From: Longimicrobiaceae bacterium
GTDB taxonomy: Bacteria > Gemmatimonadota > Gemmatimonadetes > Longimicrobiales > Longimicrobiaceae
Reading direction: 5' to 3'
Assembly (NCBI GenBank): GCA_030447645.1
Contig: JAUJOM010000017.1
Location: 37,937 to 74,304, forward strand
Length of the DNA stretch: 36,368 bases
Shown: in pieces, positions 18,902-27,074 of the stretch
How the letters are laid out: each line of letters starts with the position of its first letter
Position numbering within the stretch: the stretch's first letter is position 1
Notes under the pieces: generated by a model
What the model saw: the letters and a program-made list of their open reading frames with translations, nothing else
Databases searched by the model: none
What the model was told of the DNA's origin: nothing
Program-made: the position numbers and the translations under genes

Positions 18902-19576
18902 TTACTCTCCCCCGAAGGCTTCGATGCACTCCGGCACGTCGTTGCCGGGGGGCGTTCACCCGCGTGGACACCGGGTGCGCGGTGAGCAATCCTTCGGGTG
19001 CGGCGAGGAGCAGCTCGGCGAGGTTTCCGGCTCCGCCTCGGGATCCAGCCACCGGTCCCGGTCCTCCTCCTGGACGATCACCGGCATGCGCTCGCGCAGC
19101 CGCTGCATGAAGGAGTTCGCCCCCGTGGTGAGGATGGTGTAGCTGTAGACCGGCTCCGCGTCCTCGGGTGCCCACTGCTCCCACAGCCCCGCGAGGGTGA
19201 GCAGATCCCCGTGTGCGGGATGGATCCAGTGCGGCACCTTGCTCTTGTCCGCCTTTTGCCACTCGAAGAAGCCGCTTGCCGGGACCAGGCAGCGCCGCCG
19301 CTCGAACGCACCGCGGAAGGCCGGCTTCTCCCGCACGGTTTCCGCCCGTGCGTTGATCATCCGGTTGCCGATCCCGGGGTCCCTGGCCCAGGAGGGGATC
19401 AGTCCCCAGCGGTACATGTCCAGCACCGCCTCGCTCTCCTCCCGCAGCAGCACGGGTGCGTGCTGGGTCGGTGCGATGTTGAAGCGAGGCGCGGCAAGCC
19501 GTGCGCTCCGCCAGCGGGCCTTGAGATGCTCGGTCAGCTCGTAGCCGTCCGCCACTACGGTGTAGCGTCCACACAT
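18902..19576 (-). CDS. SOS response-associated peptidase (SRAP, YedK/HMCES family), frameshifted near C-terminus
   Basis: SRAP proteins form a covalent bond with abasic sites in single-stranded DNA through Cys2 and so protect them. Here Cys2 (MCGRY), Asn75 (MINARAE) and Glu105 (SGFFEW) are present. The fourth active-site residue, His in the H-x-R-M-P motif (His160 in E. coli YedK), appears as Arg161 (RERMP). The main frame runs 19576 to about 19015. The C-terminus then continues in a second frame (NLAELLLAAPEGLLTAHPVSTRVN). It returns to the first frame after a run of six C near 18953, giving VPECIEAFGGE and TAA at 18902. Two compensating shifts give a span of exactly 225 codons, the normal length, so they are probably sequence errors. 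Confidence 0.85.
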
Positions 19577-19603
19577 GGGCTATACCTCACTCCCCTGTGA
19601 GCG

Positions 19604-19894
19604 CTAGCGCCGCCAGCCCCCACGCCAGGTCCCACCACTCCGCGCCGTTCCACTGCGGAGCAGCCGAAGGACAAACAGCAGCACGACTGCACCAACGAAC
19701 GCCGTGAAGATGGTCCCGGCCAATCCAGCGAACGGTGTGCCCACGCCCAGCGCGCCGAACAGCCACCCGCCGACAAAGGCGCCGACGATGCCGATGATGA
19801 TGTCGCCAATCAGCCCATAGCCGACTCCACCCATCACCAATGACGCGAGCACGCCCGCCACCAGGCCGACGATAATCCATGTGAGCAGATCCAC
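19604..19894 (-). CDS. GlsB/YeaQ/YmgE family small membrane protein
   Basis: This is a 96-residue, very hydrophobic protein of the transglycosylase-associated family (Transgly_assoc). It has three membrane segments and the Gly-rich signature GGVGYGLIGDIIIGIVGAFVGG. Members are stress-induced inner-membrane proteins of unknown biochemical role. I chose GTG 19894, with GGAG eight bases upstream, because the frame above it (to 19978) encodes a charged stretch unlike the family. Confidence 0.85.
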   Translation of the reverse strand: MDLLTWIIVGLVAGVLASLVMGGVGYGLIGDIIIGIVGAFVGGWLFGALGVGTPFAGLAGTIFTAFVGAVVLLFVLRLLRSGTARSGGTWRGGWRR

Positions 19895-19974
19895 GGGTCT
19901 TCTCCGAATTGTGGGGAACGGTCTAACGAATGCTGCTCGGAGCAACTCGTGTGCCCTGAGCCGAGCGGAGCGGG

Positions 19975-20274
19975 TCACGGAGCAACCCGGCGGGCCGCTC
20001 CAGTGTCACCTTGCTCACCCCCGCTGTCCGGGGGTGGCGTGTACTCCCAACCGGGCCAGCAACGGAGCACCGCGTCGGCCACCTTCGAGCGGTGTAGGGA
20101 CAAACACACCCGCCCTGTCCTAGTGTCGAGCACCGCGGGAGGGCCCGCCCCCAGCTGGACCGGAACGAAGCGGCTGGGCTGCGGGCGCGTGATCCAGCCG
20201 TGAGCCAGCACGGCAAGCGCGAGAATCAGGGCTGCGAGCAGCAGGTCAACGCGGCGAATGGGTTGGGCGTTCAT
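19975..20274 (-). CDS. hypothetical membrane-anchored protein
   Basis: This 99-residue protein has one N-terminal membrane segment (about residues 10-28, LLLAALILALAVLAHGW) after a short positively charged start. A roughly 70-residue tail on the far side carries two Cys (VCLSL and LRCWPGW) and ends Pro/Gly-rich. I do not recognise a family. It starts eight bases after the stop of the secreted M23 peptidase, so the two are probably co-transcribed and may work together in the envelope. Confidence 0.55.
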   Translation of the reverse strand: MNAQPIRRVDLLLAALILALAVLAHGWITRPQPSRFVPVQLGAGPPAVLDTRTGRVCLSLHRSKVADAVLRCWPGWEYTPPPDSGGEQGDTGAARRVAP

Positions 20275-20281
20275 GTAATCC

Positions 20282-21427
20282 TTATCTCGCGCCGCGCAGC
20301 CTCGGGTAGGGATTGACGTCCCTGCCGCCCCAGTACCGCTTCGGGTCCGAAGCGATGGAGATGCCGAAGTGGAGGTGGTAGTTGCCCGCCCCCGAGTTGC
20401 CGGTGTTCCCGACGTAGCCCAGCACCTCCCCACGGCGCAGCGTCTTCCCTTCGCGGATTCCCGGTGCATATCGGTCCAGATGGGCGTAGTAGTAGACGGT
20501 TCGCCCATCGGGGTCGAGCTGGTAGAGCGCGGTCCCGCCCTGCACACTCTTGAAGAGCTTCAGCACGCGACCTCCCGTCACGGCGACCACCGGCGTGCCA
20601 CGCGGCGCCGCGATGTCGATCGCGTTGTGCGGTCTTCCCCGTGCGCGGGCCTGGGTGTAGGTATCCACCAGCCTGGAGCGGGGTACTCCCTGGACCGGGA
20701 CCAGCAGGCTCCCGGACGAGGCTTCGCTGCCGGAAGTACTTGCGGCGCGATTCGGGGGTGAGGGAGCGCTCCGGCTGGCGCTCCGGGGAGCGGCAGGGGG
20801 CGTGCTCCCCCGGGTGCGCTCGGCGCGGGCGGTGTAGCTCCCGTTCGGTTTCACCCGGATCACCACATCCCCGTCCTGATCCGTGCGGAACACCCGCCGG
20901 TCCGCCGCCCTGTAAAGGCCAAGCGCAGCGCGGTGCGGGTATCCATGGGAGTTGTCCGCGCCGACGCTGATCACCACTACCTCCGGCCGGGTGCGAGCAA
21001 GCCATCCGGCCGGGACCCCCTGACGGCTCCCGTAGCGGGCGGCCTGGAGAACATCCAGGTCGGGAACGTCCGTTGCCTTCGGCTCACTCACTTCCGTGAG
21101 CAGCGCCCGGAAACGGCCGCGCTCCACCAGCACTCCCGTGCCGGGGAGGATGCGCAGCCGGGTATCACCACCCAGGGACCGGAGGTTTCGGCTGGTCACC
21201 CGCACGGCAGGCGACTCCACGCCGAGGGCGCGCAGCCGATTCGCCACCCGGTCCGTGGGACCGGTGCCGACCAGGGCGGCCTTGCCACCCACGCGCAGCA
21301 GCACGGCGTTGCCCTGACCCACGTCCAGAAAGCGCAGCTCCAGATCCTGGGAGACGGCCTGCCCCACCCCGGACAGGAGCAGGGCGACGCTTAGCAGCAG
21401 GACGCGTATCACATTGGGCAGAGGCAT
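20282..21427 (-). CDS. secreted M23 peptidase with N-terminal ComEC-like (degenerate metallo-beta-lactamase) domain
   Basis: A signal peptide (residues 1-27, ending AVSQ) precedes two domains. Residues about 28-195 resemble the soluble C-terminal domain of ComEC: it opens with LRFLDVGQGNAVLLRV and closes with VVVISVGADNSHGYPH and FRTDQDGDVVIRV. The metal-binding H-x-H-x-D-H is missing and the usual HHGS is RYGS, so this part is probably not catalytic. After a Ser/Pro/Ala linker (about 205-245), residues 250-381 are an M23 zinc peptidase with ligands His267 and Asp271 (HNAID), followed by YYAHLDRY and HLHFGI (His351, His353). It would cut peptidoglycan cross-links in the periplasm. The start is ATG 21427; the longer frame upstream lacks a signal sequence. 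Confidence 0.82.
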   Translation of the reverse strand: MPLPNVIRVLLLSVALLLSGVGQAVSQDLELRFLDVGQGNAVLLRVGGKAALVGTGPTDRVANRLRALGVESPAVRVTSRNLRSLGGDTRLRILPGTGVLVERGRFRALLTEVSEPKATDVPDLDVLQAARYGSRQGVPAGWLARTRPEVVVISVGADNSHGYPHRAALGLYRAADRRVFRTDQDGDVVIRVKPNGSYTARAERTRGSTPPAAPRSASRSAPSPPNRAASTSGSEASSGSLLVPVQGVPRSRLVDTYTQARARGRPHNAIDIAAPRGTPVVAVTGGRVLKLFKSVQGGTALYQLDPDGRTVYYYAHLDRYAPGIREGKTLRRGEVLGYVGNTGNSGAGNYHLHFGISIASDPKRYWGGRDVNPYPRLRGAR

Positions 21428-21616
21428 GGGCCGGTGGTGCTGCAATACTGTCGCCAGCGCGGGATCGGCGTCAGTAGAAGGCGTTGTGACGTATAAGTGA
21501 AGCACCTGCCGTGTCACCCCGAATAGTCTCAACGCTGATTCCGCGGGTTGCCCCACCCACGTGGCCGCGCTAGCATGTGCAACCGGGCACGTACAAACGG
21601 TTTCCTCCGTTAGAAT
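21428..21616. other. intergenic region upstream of ktrB copy 1
   Basis: This divergent spacer of 189 bases lies between the M23 peptidase and ktrB. The right part, from 21541 (CCGCGGGTTGCCCCACCCA), is repeated in front of ktrB copy 2 from 26966, so it marks the left end of the duplicated unit. The 10-mer AAACGGTTTC occurs at 21595-21604 and again at 21625-21634, the second inside the first codons of ktrB. Confidence 0.5.
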
Positions 21617-23083
21617 GTGAGCAGAAACGGTTTCGAAGTGTCTGGGGATGTCCAGGCGAGCCCCGTCGCGAGAGGGTGGCTTCACAACTGGGAGGTAAGG
21701 GACCAGCGGAAGCTCTCCTTCTGGCGACGTCTCACTCCGCCCCAGCTCTTTGTAGGTTCTTTTCTCCTCCTCATCGCTCTCGGGACGCTCGGCCTCAAGC
21801 TTCTTCCAGGGCTGTACACGGGAGAGCCGCTGGGCTGGCTGGATGCGGTGTTTACCGCCACGAGCGCGGTGTGCGTCACAGGCCTGATCGTGGTGGACAC
21901 GGCCACCTACTTCACGCGGAGTGGCCAGGCGCTCATCCTGCTCCTGATCCAGCTCGGCGGTCTCGGCATGATCACCTTCACCACCGTGATCATCGCCGCC
22001 CTGGGTCGGCGTTTATCGCTCCGGCAACAGGCACTCGCCCCGAGCTCCGGCAACATCATCGCGGACCTGGATTACCGGCGGCTCACGCGTGATGTCGTGC
22101 TCTTCACGCTGGCGCTGGAGGCGATCGGTGCCCTGCTGCTGTACCTGCTCTGGATTCCGCGCTTCGGCTGGGGCGGGGCAGCCTGGCCCGCGCTGTTCCA
22201 CTCCATCAGCGCCTTCTGCAATGCGGGATTCTCCACCTTTTCGGACTCGCTGATCGGCTTTCAGGCGGCACCCTACACCCTGCTGGTGATCATGGCCCTG
22301 ATCGTGGTGGGGGGACTCGGGTTCCTGGTGCTGGAAGAGCTTTACCTGCGGATTCGGGCCGGAGAGCGAGGACGCATCGTCCGCATCTCCCTGCATTCGC
22401 GCCTGGTGCTGGCCACCACGGCTCTTCTTGTTGCCGGTGGCTGGATTCCGTTCACGATGTTCGAGTGGTGGGTCACGTTCGACGGAATGCCTGACTGGGT
22501 AAAGGTGCTCAACGGGCTCTTCCTGAGCGTGACGGCGCGTACCGGGGGATTCAACACCATCAACTACGGCGAAGCCGCGGTGAACACCAACTTCCTGACG
22601 ATGCTGCTGATGTTCGTCGGGGGCTCGCCGGGCTCTACCGCGGGGGGGCTGAAGACGACCACCATCGCCCTGGTCGCACTGCTCGCCTGGTCCCGCTTTC
22701 GGGGGCGCACGGCCGTCCGCCTGTGGGATCGCACCATTCCCGAAGAGTCGGTCCAGCGCGCGGTCGGCCTGGTGGTGGTTGGGGTTGCCCTGGTGACCGC
22801 TGCCATCTTCGTGTACAGCACGAGCGAGATCGGCGCGGTCGGCCATGTTCAGGCGGCGAGCGGCTTCCTGACCTACACGTTCGAGGCGGTGAGCGCCATC
22901 AACACCGTGGGGCTCTCCATGGGAATCACCGCCGATCTGTCGCCGTTCGGAAAGTGGTTTACGATGCTGCTCATGTTCCTGGGGCGCGTGGGCCCGATTA
23001 CCTTCGCGGCCGCGCTCGCGCTATCCGCGACGCCCCACGCCGGCAAGCTTCGGGACGCGCACGAGGATGTGGTGGTCGGCTGA
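21617..23083 (+). CDS. ktrB: Trk/Ktr family potassium transporter membrane subunit (copy 1)
   Basis: This is the 488-residue ion-conducting subunit of a KtrAB/TrkH-type K+ uptake system in the inner membrane. The four pore-loop segments of the family are visible: TSAVCVTGL (about 82-90), SAFCNAGFS (198-206), TARTGGFNT (306-314) and INTVGLSMGIT (428-438), each with the filter Gly. Also present is GGSPGSTAGGLKTTT, typical of the loop region of KtrB/TrkH. The start is GTG 21617; there is no good ribosome site, but the same start region is conserved in copy 2. The first 116 codons differ from copy 2 at many bases, whereas everything after 21964 matches it. The regulatory subunit gene follows after 15 bases. 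Confidence 0.9.
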   Translation: MSRNGFEVSGDVQASPVARGWLHNWEVRDQRKLSFWRRLTPPQLFVGSFLLLIALGTLGLKLLPGLYTGEPLGWLDAVFTATSAVCVTGLIVVDTATYFTRSGQALILLLIQLGGLGMITFTTVIIAALGRRLSLRQQALAPSSGNIIADLDYRRLTRDVVLFTLALEAIGALLLYLLWIPRFGWGGAAWPALFHSISAFCNAGFSTFSDSLIGFQAAPYTLLVIMALIVVGGLGFLVLEELYLRIRAGERGRIVRISLHSRLVLATTALLVAGGWIPFTMFEWWVTFDGMPDWVKVLNGLFLSVTARTGGFNTINYGEAAVNTNFLTMLLMFVGGSPGSTAGGLKTTTIALVALLAWSRFRGRTAVRLWDRTIPEESVQRAVGLVVVGVALVTAAIFVYSTSEIGAVGHVQAASGFLTYTFEAVSAINTVGLSMGITADLSPFGKWFTMLLMFLGRVGPITFAAALALSATPHAGKLRDAHEDVVVG

Positions 23084-23098
23084 ACCCAGGGGAGCAAG

Positions 23099-23755
23099 AT
23101 GAAACGATTCGTGGTCGTCGGGCTGGGGAATTTTGGGACGAGCGTGGCGGAAGCACTCCACGCCAGGGGGTACGAGGTCATTGCCCTGGACATCGACGAG
23201 GCGGCGGTGGACCGGGCCGCGCGCCATGCCACGCGAGCGGTGGTGGGGGACGGCAGAGAGCCCAGGACGCTGCAGCGGCTCGGAGCCGAGGACGCGGATG
23301 CGGCCGTGGTGAGTACCGGGCGCAGCATCACCGCGAGCATCTTGGCCACCATGGCCCTCCAGGACCTCGGTGTTCCCGAGATCTATGTGGACGTGATCTC
23401 ACGCAACCAGGCACGTGTGCTGGAGAAGCTCGGGGTCACCGAAACGATCTTCCCGGAGCGGGAATCCGGTCTGCGCCTGGCAAAACGGATCGCGAGTGTC
23501 AGAATCATGAACTACATCGACGTGGGGGCCGGCTTCGGTGTGCAGGAAATGACGTTGCCGGCGAGCTGGGTGGGGCAGTGCCTCCGTGCGCTGGATCTCC
23601 CCCGGAATTTTGGAATATCCGCGATCGCCATTCACGACATGAAGCGCAACGTGATGATGCCCATCCCGGACCTGGATATCGAACTCGGCCAGGACAACAC
23701 GCTGCTCGTGGCCGGAAGGGATGAAGATCTGGCGAGAGCCGCGGATGTGAAGTAG
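23099..23755 (+). CDS. ktrA: Ktr/Trk regulatory subunit, RCK domain (copy 1)
   Basis: The 218-residue cytoplasmic protein forms the gating ring of the K+ transporter. It has a TrkA-N (RCK) Rossmann domain with GLGNFG (residues 8-13) and the acidic LDID that binds the nucleotide ribose, then a TrkA-C domain (about 135-215). Ktr rings respond to ATP/ADP and often to cyclic-di-AMP; the ligand here is not shown. It starts at ATG 23099, 15 bases after ktrB, with AGGGGAGC about five bases upstream. It ends 38 bases before the stop of the converging deaminase-like gene. I see no clear hairpin terminator in that gap. Confidence 0.92.
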   Translation: MKRFVVVGLGNFGTSVAEALHARGYEVIALDIDEAAVDRAARHATRAVVGDGREPRTLQRLGAEDADAAVVSTGRSITASILATMALQDLGVPEIYVDVISRNQARVLEKLGVTETIFPERESGLRLAKRIASVRIMNYIDVGAGFGVQEMTLPASWVGQCLRALDLPRNFGISAIAIHDMKRNVMMPIPDLDIELGQDNTLLVAGRDEDLARAADVK

Positions 23756-23793
23756 TCCCCTGTCGTTCCCGGTTCAGAGGTGCACACCAGCCC

Positions 23794-24846
23794 TCAGCCG
23801 CCGAGATAGCGGCGGAACGAGGCGGGGAGCTCGGGAGCAGCTACGTCGTCGGGTCGCGGCGGCTCGGTGGCGCTGAGCGTTTGCCAGTAGAGGTGCACGC
23901 CTCCCTCCGAATCGTCGAGGCAGGCCAGCACGTCCGCCGCCGCTTTGGCGGTGTAGGTGGGATCGAGCACCAGACTGGCGCTCGCGAGCCGTGCGGCGTC
24001 GGCTTCGGCGGTGGAAGGGGGGTGGCCGTATCCCGCTCCGACGTGGTCGTGCACGAGCTGCACCCCGTCCAGCGCCTCCCCCACGGCGGGAACGGGTACC
24101 CCCGCCGACTGCAGGAGCCTGGCGGTGCGGACCACCAGGCTACGCAGCGCGACGGAATTGGTCAGCAGTCGGCTGGTGATGCGGGTTGCGCGGATGCCGA
24201 TGGGAAGGCCAGCGATCGCGAGGCCGAGCGCCAGTCCCGCCGTGGTGCCGAGCGTGCCCGCCGCCAGGTGAATGGTGCCCGGGAGCGGGAGCTCGCCCGC
24301 CTCGATCTGGTCCGCCAGCTCGAGCGCCGCGTCCACGTAGCCCAGCGTGCCAAGCGGATCCGAACCGCCAGCGGCGATGAAGAAGCAGCGCTCCCGCCGG
24401 TGGGCGAAGCGAGCCAGCAGCGCGCCAGCGGGAATCGCCTCCATCCGGGGAGCCCAGCGCAGCTCGGCGCCGAGAGCCTGATCCAGCAGCAGCACGTCAC
24501 GAACGTGGGGCGTGAGCGGCTGCGGGAAGAGGACCAGCGTCACCTGAAATCCCAGGCGTGTGCCATAAACGGTGGTGGCCAGCGCATGGTGCGATCCGGC
24601 CGCCCCCACCGTGATCAATCTTTCCGCCCCCCGGCGCTTCGCTTCGGCCAGGATGAACTCCAGCTTGCGCACCTTGTTGCCGCCATACGGCTCGCCGCTG
24701 AGATCATCGCGCTTCACCCACAGCTCCGCGCCGGGCAGCTCGATCCGCTGCACCGGCGTCGGAACCGTCGCGAGAGGGATCCAGGGGAGGTGTTCCGCCA
24801 GTGCCGGGAAGCGGCGGAAGAGCGCGCGCTGCGGGGCAGGGTTCAA
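23794..24846 (-). CDS. D-cysteine desulfhydrase / ACC deaminase family PLP enzyme (copy 1)
   Basis: This is a 350-residue fold-type II PLP enzyme. The PLP lysine is Lys58 in GGNKVRKLE, with VKRDDLSG before it and VGAAGSHHALAT, the substrate/phosphate region, after it. Relatives split D-cysteine to pyruvate, sulfide and ammonia or open 1-aminocyclopropane-1-carboxylate; sequence alone does not decide between them. The start codon is TTG 24846 and overlaps the stop of the GMC gene as TTGA, so translation is probably coupled. Copy 2 (29252-30304) encodes the same protein. Confidence 0.85.
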   Translation of the reverse strand: MNPAPQRALFRRFPALAEHLPWIPLATVPTPVQRIELPGAELWVKRDDLSGEPYGGNKVRKLEFILAEAKRRGAERLITVGAAGSHHALATTVYGTRLGFQVTLVLFPQPLTPHVRDVLLLDQALGAELRWAPRMEAIPAGALLARFAHRRERCFFIAAGGSDPLGTLGYVDAALELADQIEAGELPLPGTIHLAAGTLGTTAGLALGLAIAGLPIGIRATRITSRLLTNSVALRSLVVRTARLLQSAGVPVPAVGEALDGVQLVHDHVGAGYGHPPSTAEADAARLASASLVLDPTYTAKAAADVLACLDDSEGGVHLYWQTLSATEPPRPDDVAAPELPASFRRYLGG

Positions 24847-26874
24847 GCCGTTCGCTCCGGGATCCCATCCGCGACGGCCATGGCCAGGGCCATGATCGTG
24901 ACCTGGGGGGGCACGCCGATGGAGGTGGGGAAGAGGGAAGCGTCGGCCACGTAGATGCCCGGATGTCCCCAGAGCTGCCCCCCCGGATCGACGGCGCCTG
25001 CATCGGGAGCGTGGCCCATGGCCAGCGTTCCCTGCGGGTGCACCGAGTTCAGGGTGAGGAGATACCTGTCCGTCGTCAGGGCCGCCATGGCCGCGCGCAG
25101 CTCCGCCTCGCCGGAGATGGGTGACGCGCCCGCGTGTGGGAGGTAGACTCGCTCGGCGCCCGCGGCCAGGTACAGCCGGGCGAGAGCCCGCAGGCCCTGC
25201 CGCAGGGCAACCCGGTCCGCCTTTCCAGGCCAGTACCGCGCGACGGGGCGGCCCCGACGGTTCACCGTCACCCGGCCTTCGGTTTCGTCGTGGAGCAGGA
25301 CGCAGGCTGAGGCAGCGTGGGCGAACTCGCGCATCCTCGCGCGGTGGTCGGCACCGAAGCCGGAGGTCAGCAAGGCCGCAAGGCCGGGCTGGTTGGCCGC
25401 GCTGGGGAGAAAGAGCCAGCCGCCGCGGCCGTCCTCCTCGAACGAGGCGAACTCATCCACGATCACGGACTGCGGAAGGCCGCGCCAGGCGACGATCGGC
25501 TCTGGAAAGACCGCCGAAACGCTGGCCGAGGGATGGAGCCGCAGACCGCGGCCCAGCCGGGGACCGCTGAACCCGCTGCGCAGCAGCAGAGCGGGGGAGT
25601 CCAGCGCTCCGGCGGCGACCACCACGGTCGCGGCCTCGATGATCGCGGTCCGGCCCGTCGGCCGCCCGGCAGCGTCCCGTAATTCGCAGATCACCCGCCG
25701 GGCTCCGGGCCGTCCCTCGATGCGCTCAGCGGCGGCATCCGACAGGATCCGGGCTCCGGCGGCGAGGGCGCGCGGCAGGAATGTCAGCGCGGCGTTGTAC
25801 TTCCGGTTGTACGCGCACCCCAGCATGCAGTAGCCGCAGGCGGAGCACGACTCGCGGTTGTGGTCCGCCACCCGGTGCCGCCAGCCGAGCGCCGCGGCAC
25901 CCCTCCGCAGTGCGTCGTTGTTCGCGTTGATCCGGTCCGGCGGGATCGGCGTCGCACGCAACGCGGCGCGGACGCGTGCCACGTACCGGCCGAGCTCGTC
26001 CTCGGACAGCGGGAACCCGTGTTCGCGCCGCCAGCGCTCCACGATTGCGTCCGGCGGCGAGTAGACCAGCCCGGTGTTGTGCAGGGTGGAGCCGCCCACC
26101 CCGGTGCCCTGCATGATCCCTATCGCCTGGTCGGCGGTAGCGCGCAGCCCCGCGTCCTGATACAGGAGCGGGAGCATCTCCAGCTCACGCTGCGTATAGT
26201 CCGCGGCGGTGGAGTGGCCGCCGGCCTCCACCGCCACGGCGGTGAATCCCCGCTCCGCCAGTCGCGCCAGCGCCGCGGCGCCCCCGGCCCCGGTCCCGAT
26301 CACGCAGACGTCCGCACGGACGCGCAGGGCACGGCCCACCGCGCGGCCCGCGGTGCTCCCCTGGGCAATCCCCACCGCGAGCCGCGGGCGGGGGATTCGT
26401 GGCGCGGCTCGGGGCGCCGCGCGGAGGTCCGGAGCGGGGAGCACCGGCACGTCCCGCCTTCCGAGCCAGGGGCCGTCGTATCCGACCTCCTTCCATGCTT
26501 GGTCGCGCCCGTAGTAGGCCAGCATGGCGAGAGCACGCAGCGCGGCAATCCCCCGGCGCCTTGCTGCCAGGCGGCTCTCCGCCCAGGTACGGAGATAGGC
26601 CTCGGCCTCCTCCCGTGGCAGCTGACTGAAAAGTCGTGGGCGTCTGGAGAGCAGCGGCCCGGCCTCCAGCGTCCGCAGCAGCAGCCTGAGCAGCAGGTGG
26701 TCGGCGGAGCGCAGGCGGGCCAGAAACGGTGCGGCCGCATCACATACCGCTTCCGGTGCGGGCACCCCGACGAGGGCAGCGGTCGCCGCGGTGAAAGCCC
26801 GCCGCTCAAAGGGGCGTCAGTCCCCTGGAACCGGGGGGCGGACCCTCACTCACCGACACATCGGGATCCGGCAT
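24843..26874 (-). CDS. GMC family oxidoreductase (copy 1), N-terminus frameshifted
   Basis: This FAD-dependent oxidase/dehydrogenase has VIGTGAGG for FAD binding, GVGGSTLHNTG, a C-x2-C-x2-C-x3-C cluster (CSACGYCMLGC) as in a subset of alcohol-oxidase-like GMC enzymes, and the C-terminal HPQGTLAMG and VADASLFPTSIGVPPQ. A roughly 180-residue N-terminal helical extension precedes the FAD domain. The unbroken frame starts at GTG 26765. By comparison with copy 2 the true start is ATG 26874, with AAGGAG just upstream. One extra base between about 26805 and 26850, perhaps in a run of six G, shifts the first codons out of frame. The substrate is unknown. It is coupled to the downstream PLP enzyme gene. 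Confidence 0.8.
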
Positions 26875-26928
26875 ACGCTCCTTCCGGGGAGAAATCCTCT
26901 CGGTGCATCCGTACCGCGCCTCGGCCGA

Positions 26929-26957
26929 AGACTACCTGCATGGCGAATACTGGACAA
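26929..26957 (-). promoter_or_regulatory. candidate promoter of GMC oxidoreductase copy 1
   Basis: On the minus strand TTGTCC (26952-26957) and TAGTCT (26929-26934) are 17 bases apart. The same arrangement, TTGTTC-17-TAGTCT, lies at the same place before copy 2, although the spacer has diverged. Conservation of boxes and spacing supports a real promoter and the start at 26874. Confidence 0.45.
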
Positions 26958-26965
26958 GGCTCGCT

Positions 26966-27074
26966 CCGCGGGTTGCCCCACCCACTCGGCCGCACTAGCA
27001 TGTGCCCCTCCGGTTAGCAAAGGGGGCGCTGTCCTCCGCGCGGACACTTACAGACGGCTTCCTGCTGGCAGAGC
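26966..27074. promoter_or_regulatory. upstream region of ktrB copy 2 (left end of second duplicated unit)
   Basis: This begins with the same CCGCGGGTTGCCCCACCCA and CTAGCATGTGC elements as 21541-21580 and then diverges, being 33 bases longer than its counterpart. It lies back to back with the GMC copy 1 promoter. Promoter boxes for ktrB cannot be assigned with confidence. Confidence 0.4.

Larger units (their letters stand above)
21965..26277. repeat. identical core of 5.4-kb tandem duplication, copy 1
   Basis: This 4,313-base segment corresponds to 27423-31735 at a constant offset of 5,458 bases. I found no difference in the lines compared by eye, and translations in several frames on both strands are the same, including the non-coding gap between ktrA and the deaminase-like gene. 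The copies differ immediately outside: the last left mismatch is 21964 versus 27422 and the first right mismatch is 26278 versus 31736. The longer diverged unit runs from about 21541 to 26965. Confidence 0.93.

Noticed and set aside
23756..23793. Bidirectional terminator between ktrA and the PLP gene
   Set aside because: No stable inverted repeat or T run is seen in the 38-base gap.
23881..24954. 357-codon plus-strand open frame present in both duplicated units
   Set aside because: It is conserved only because the DNA is duplicated; it is antisense to the PLP enzyme and has no motif.
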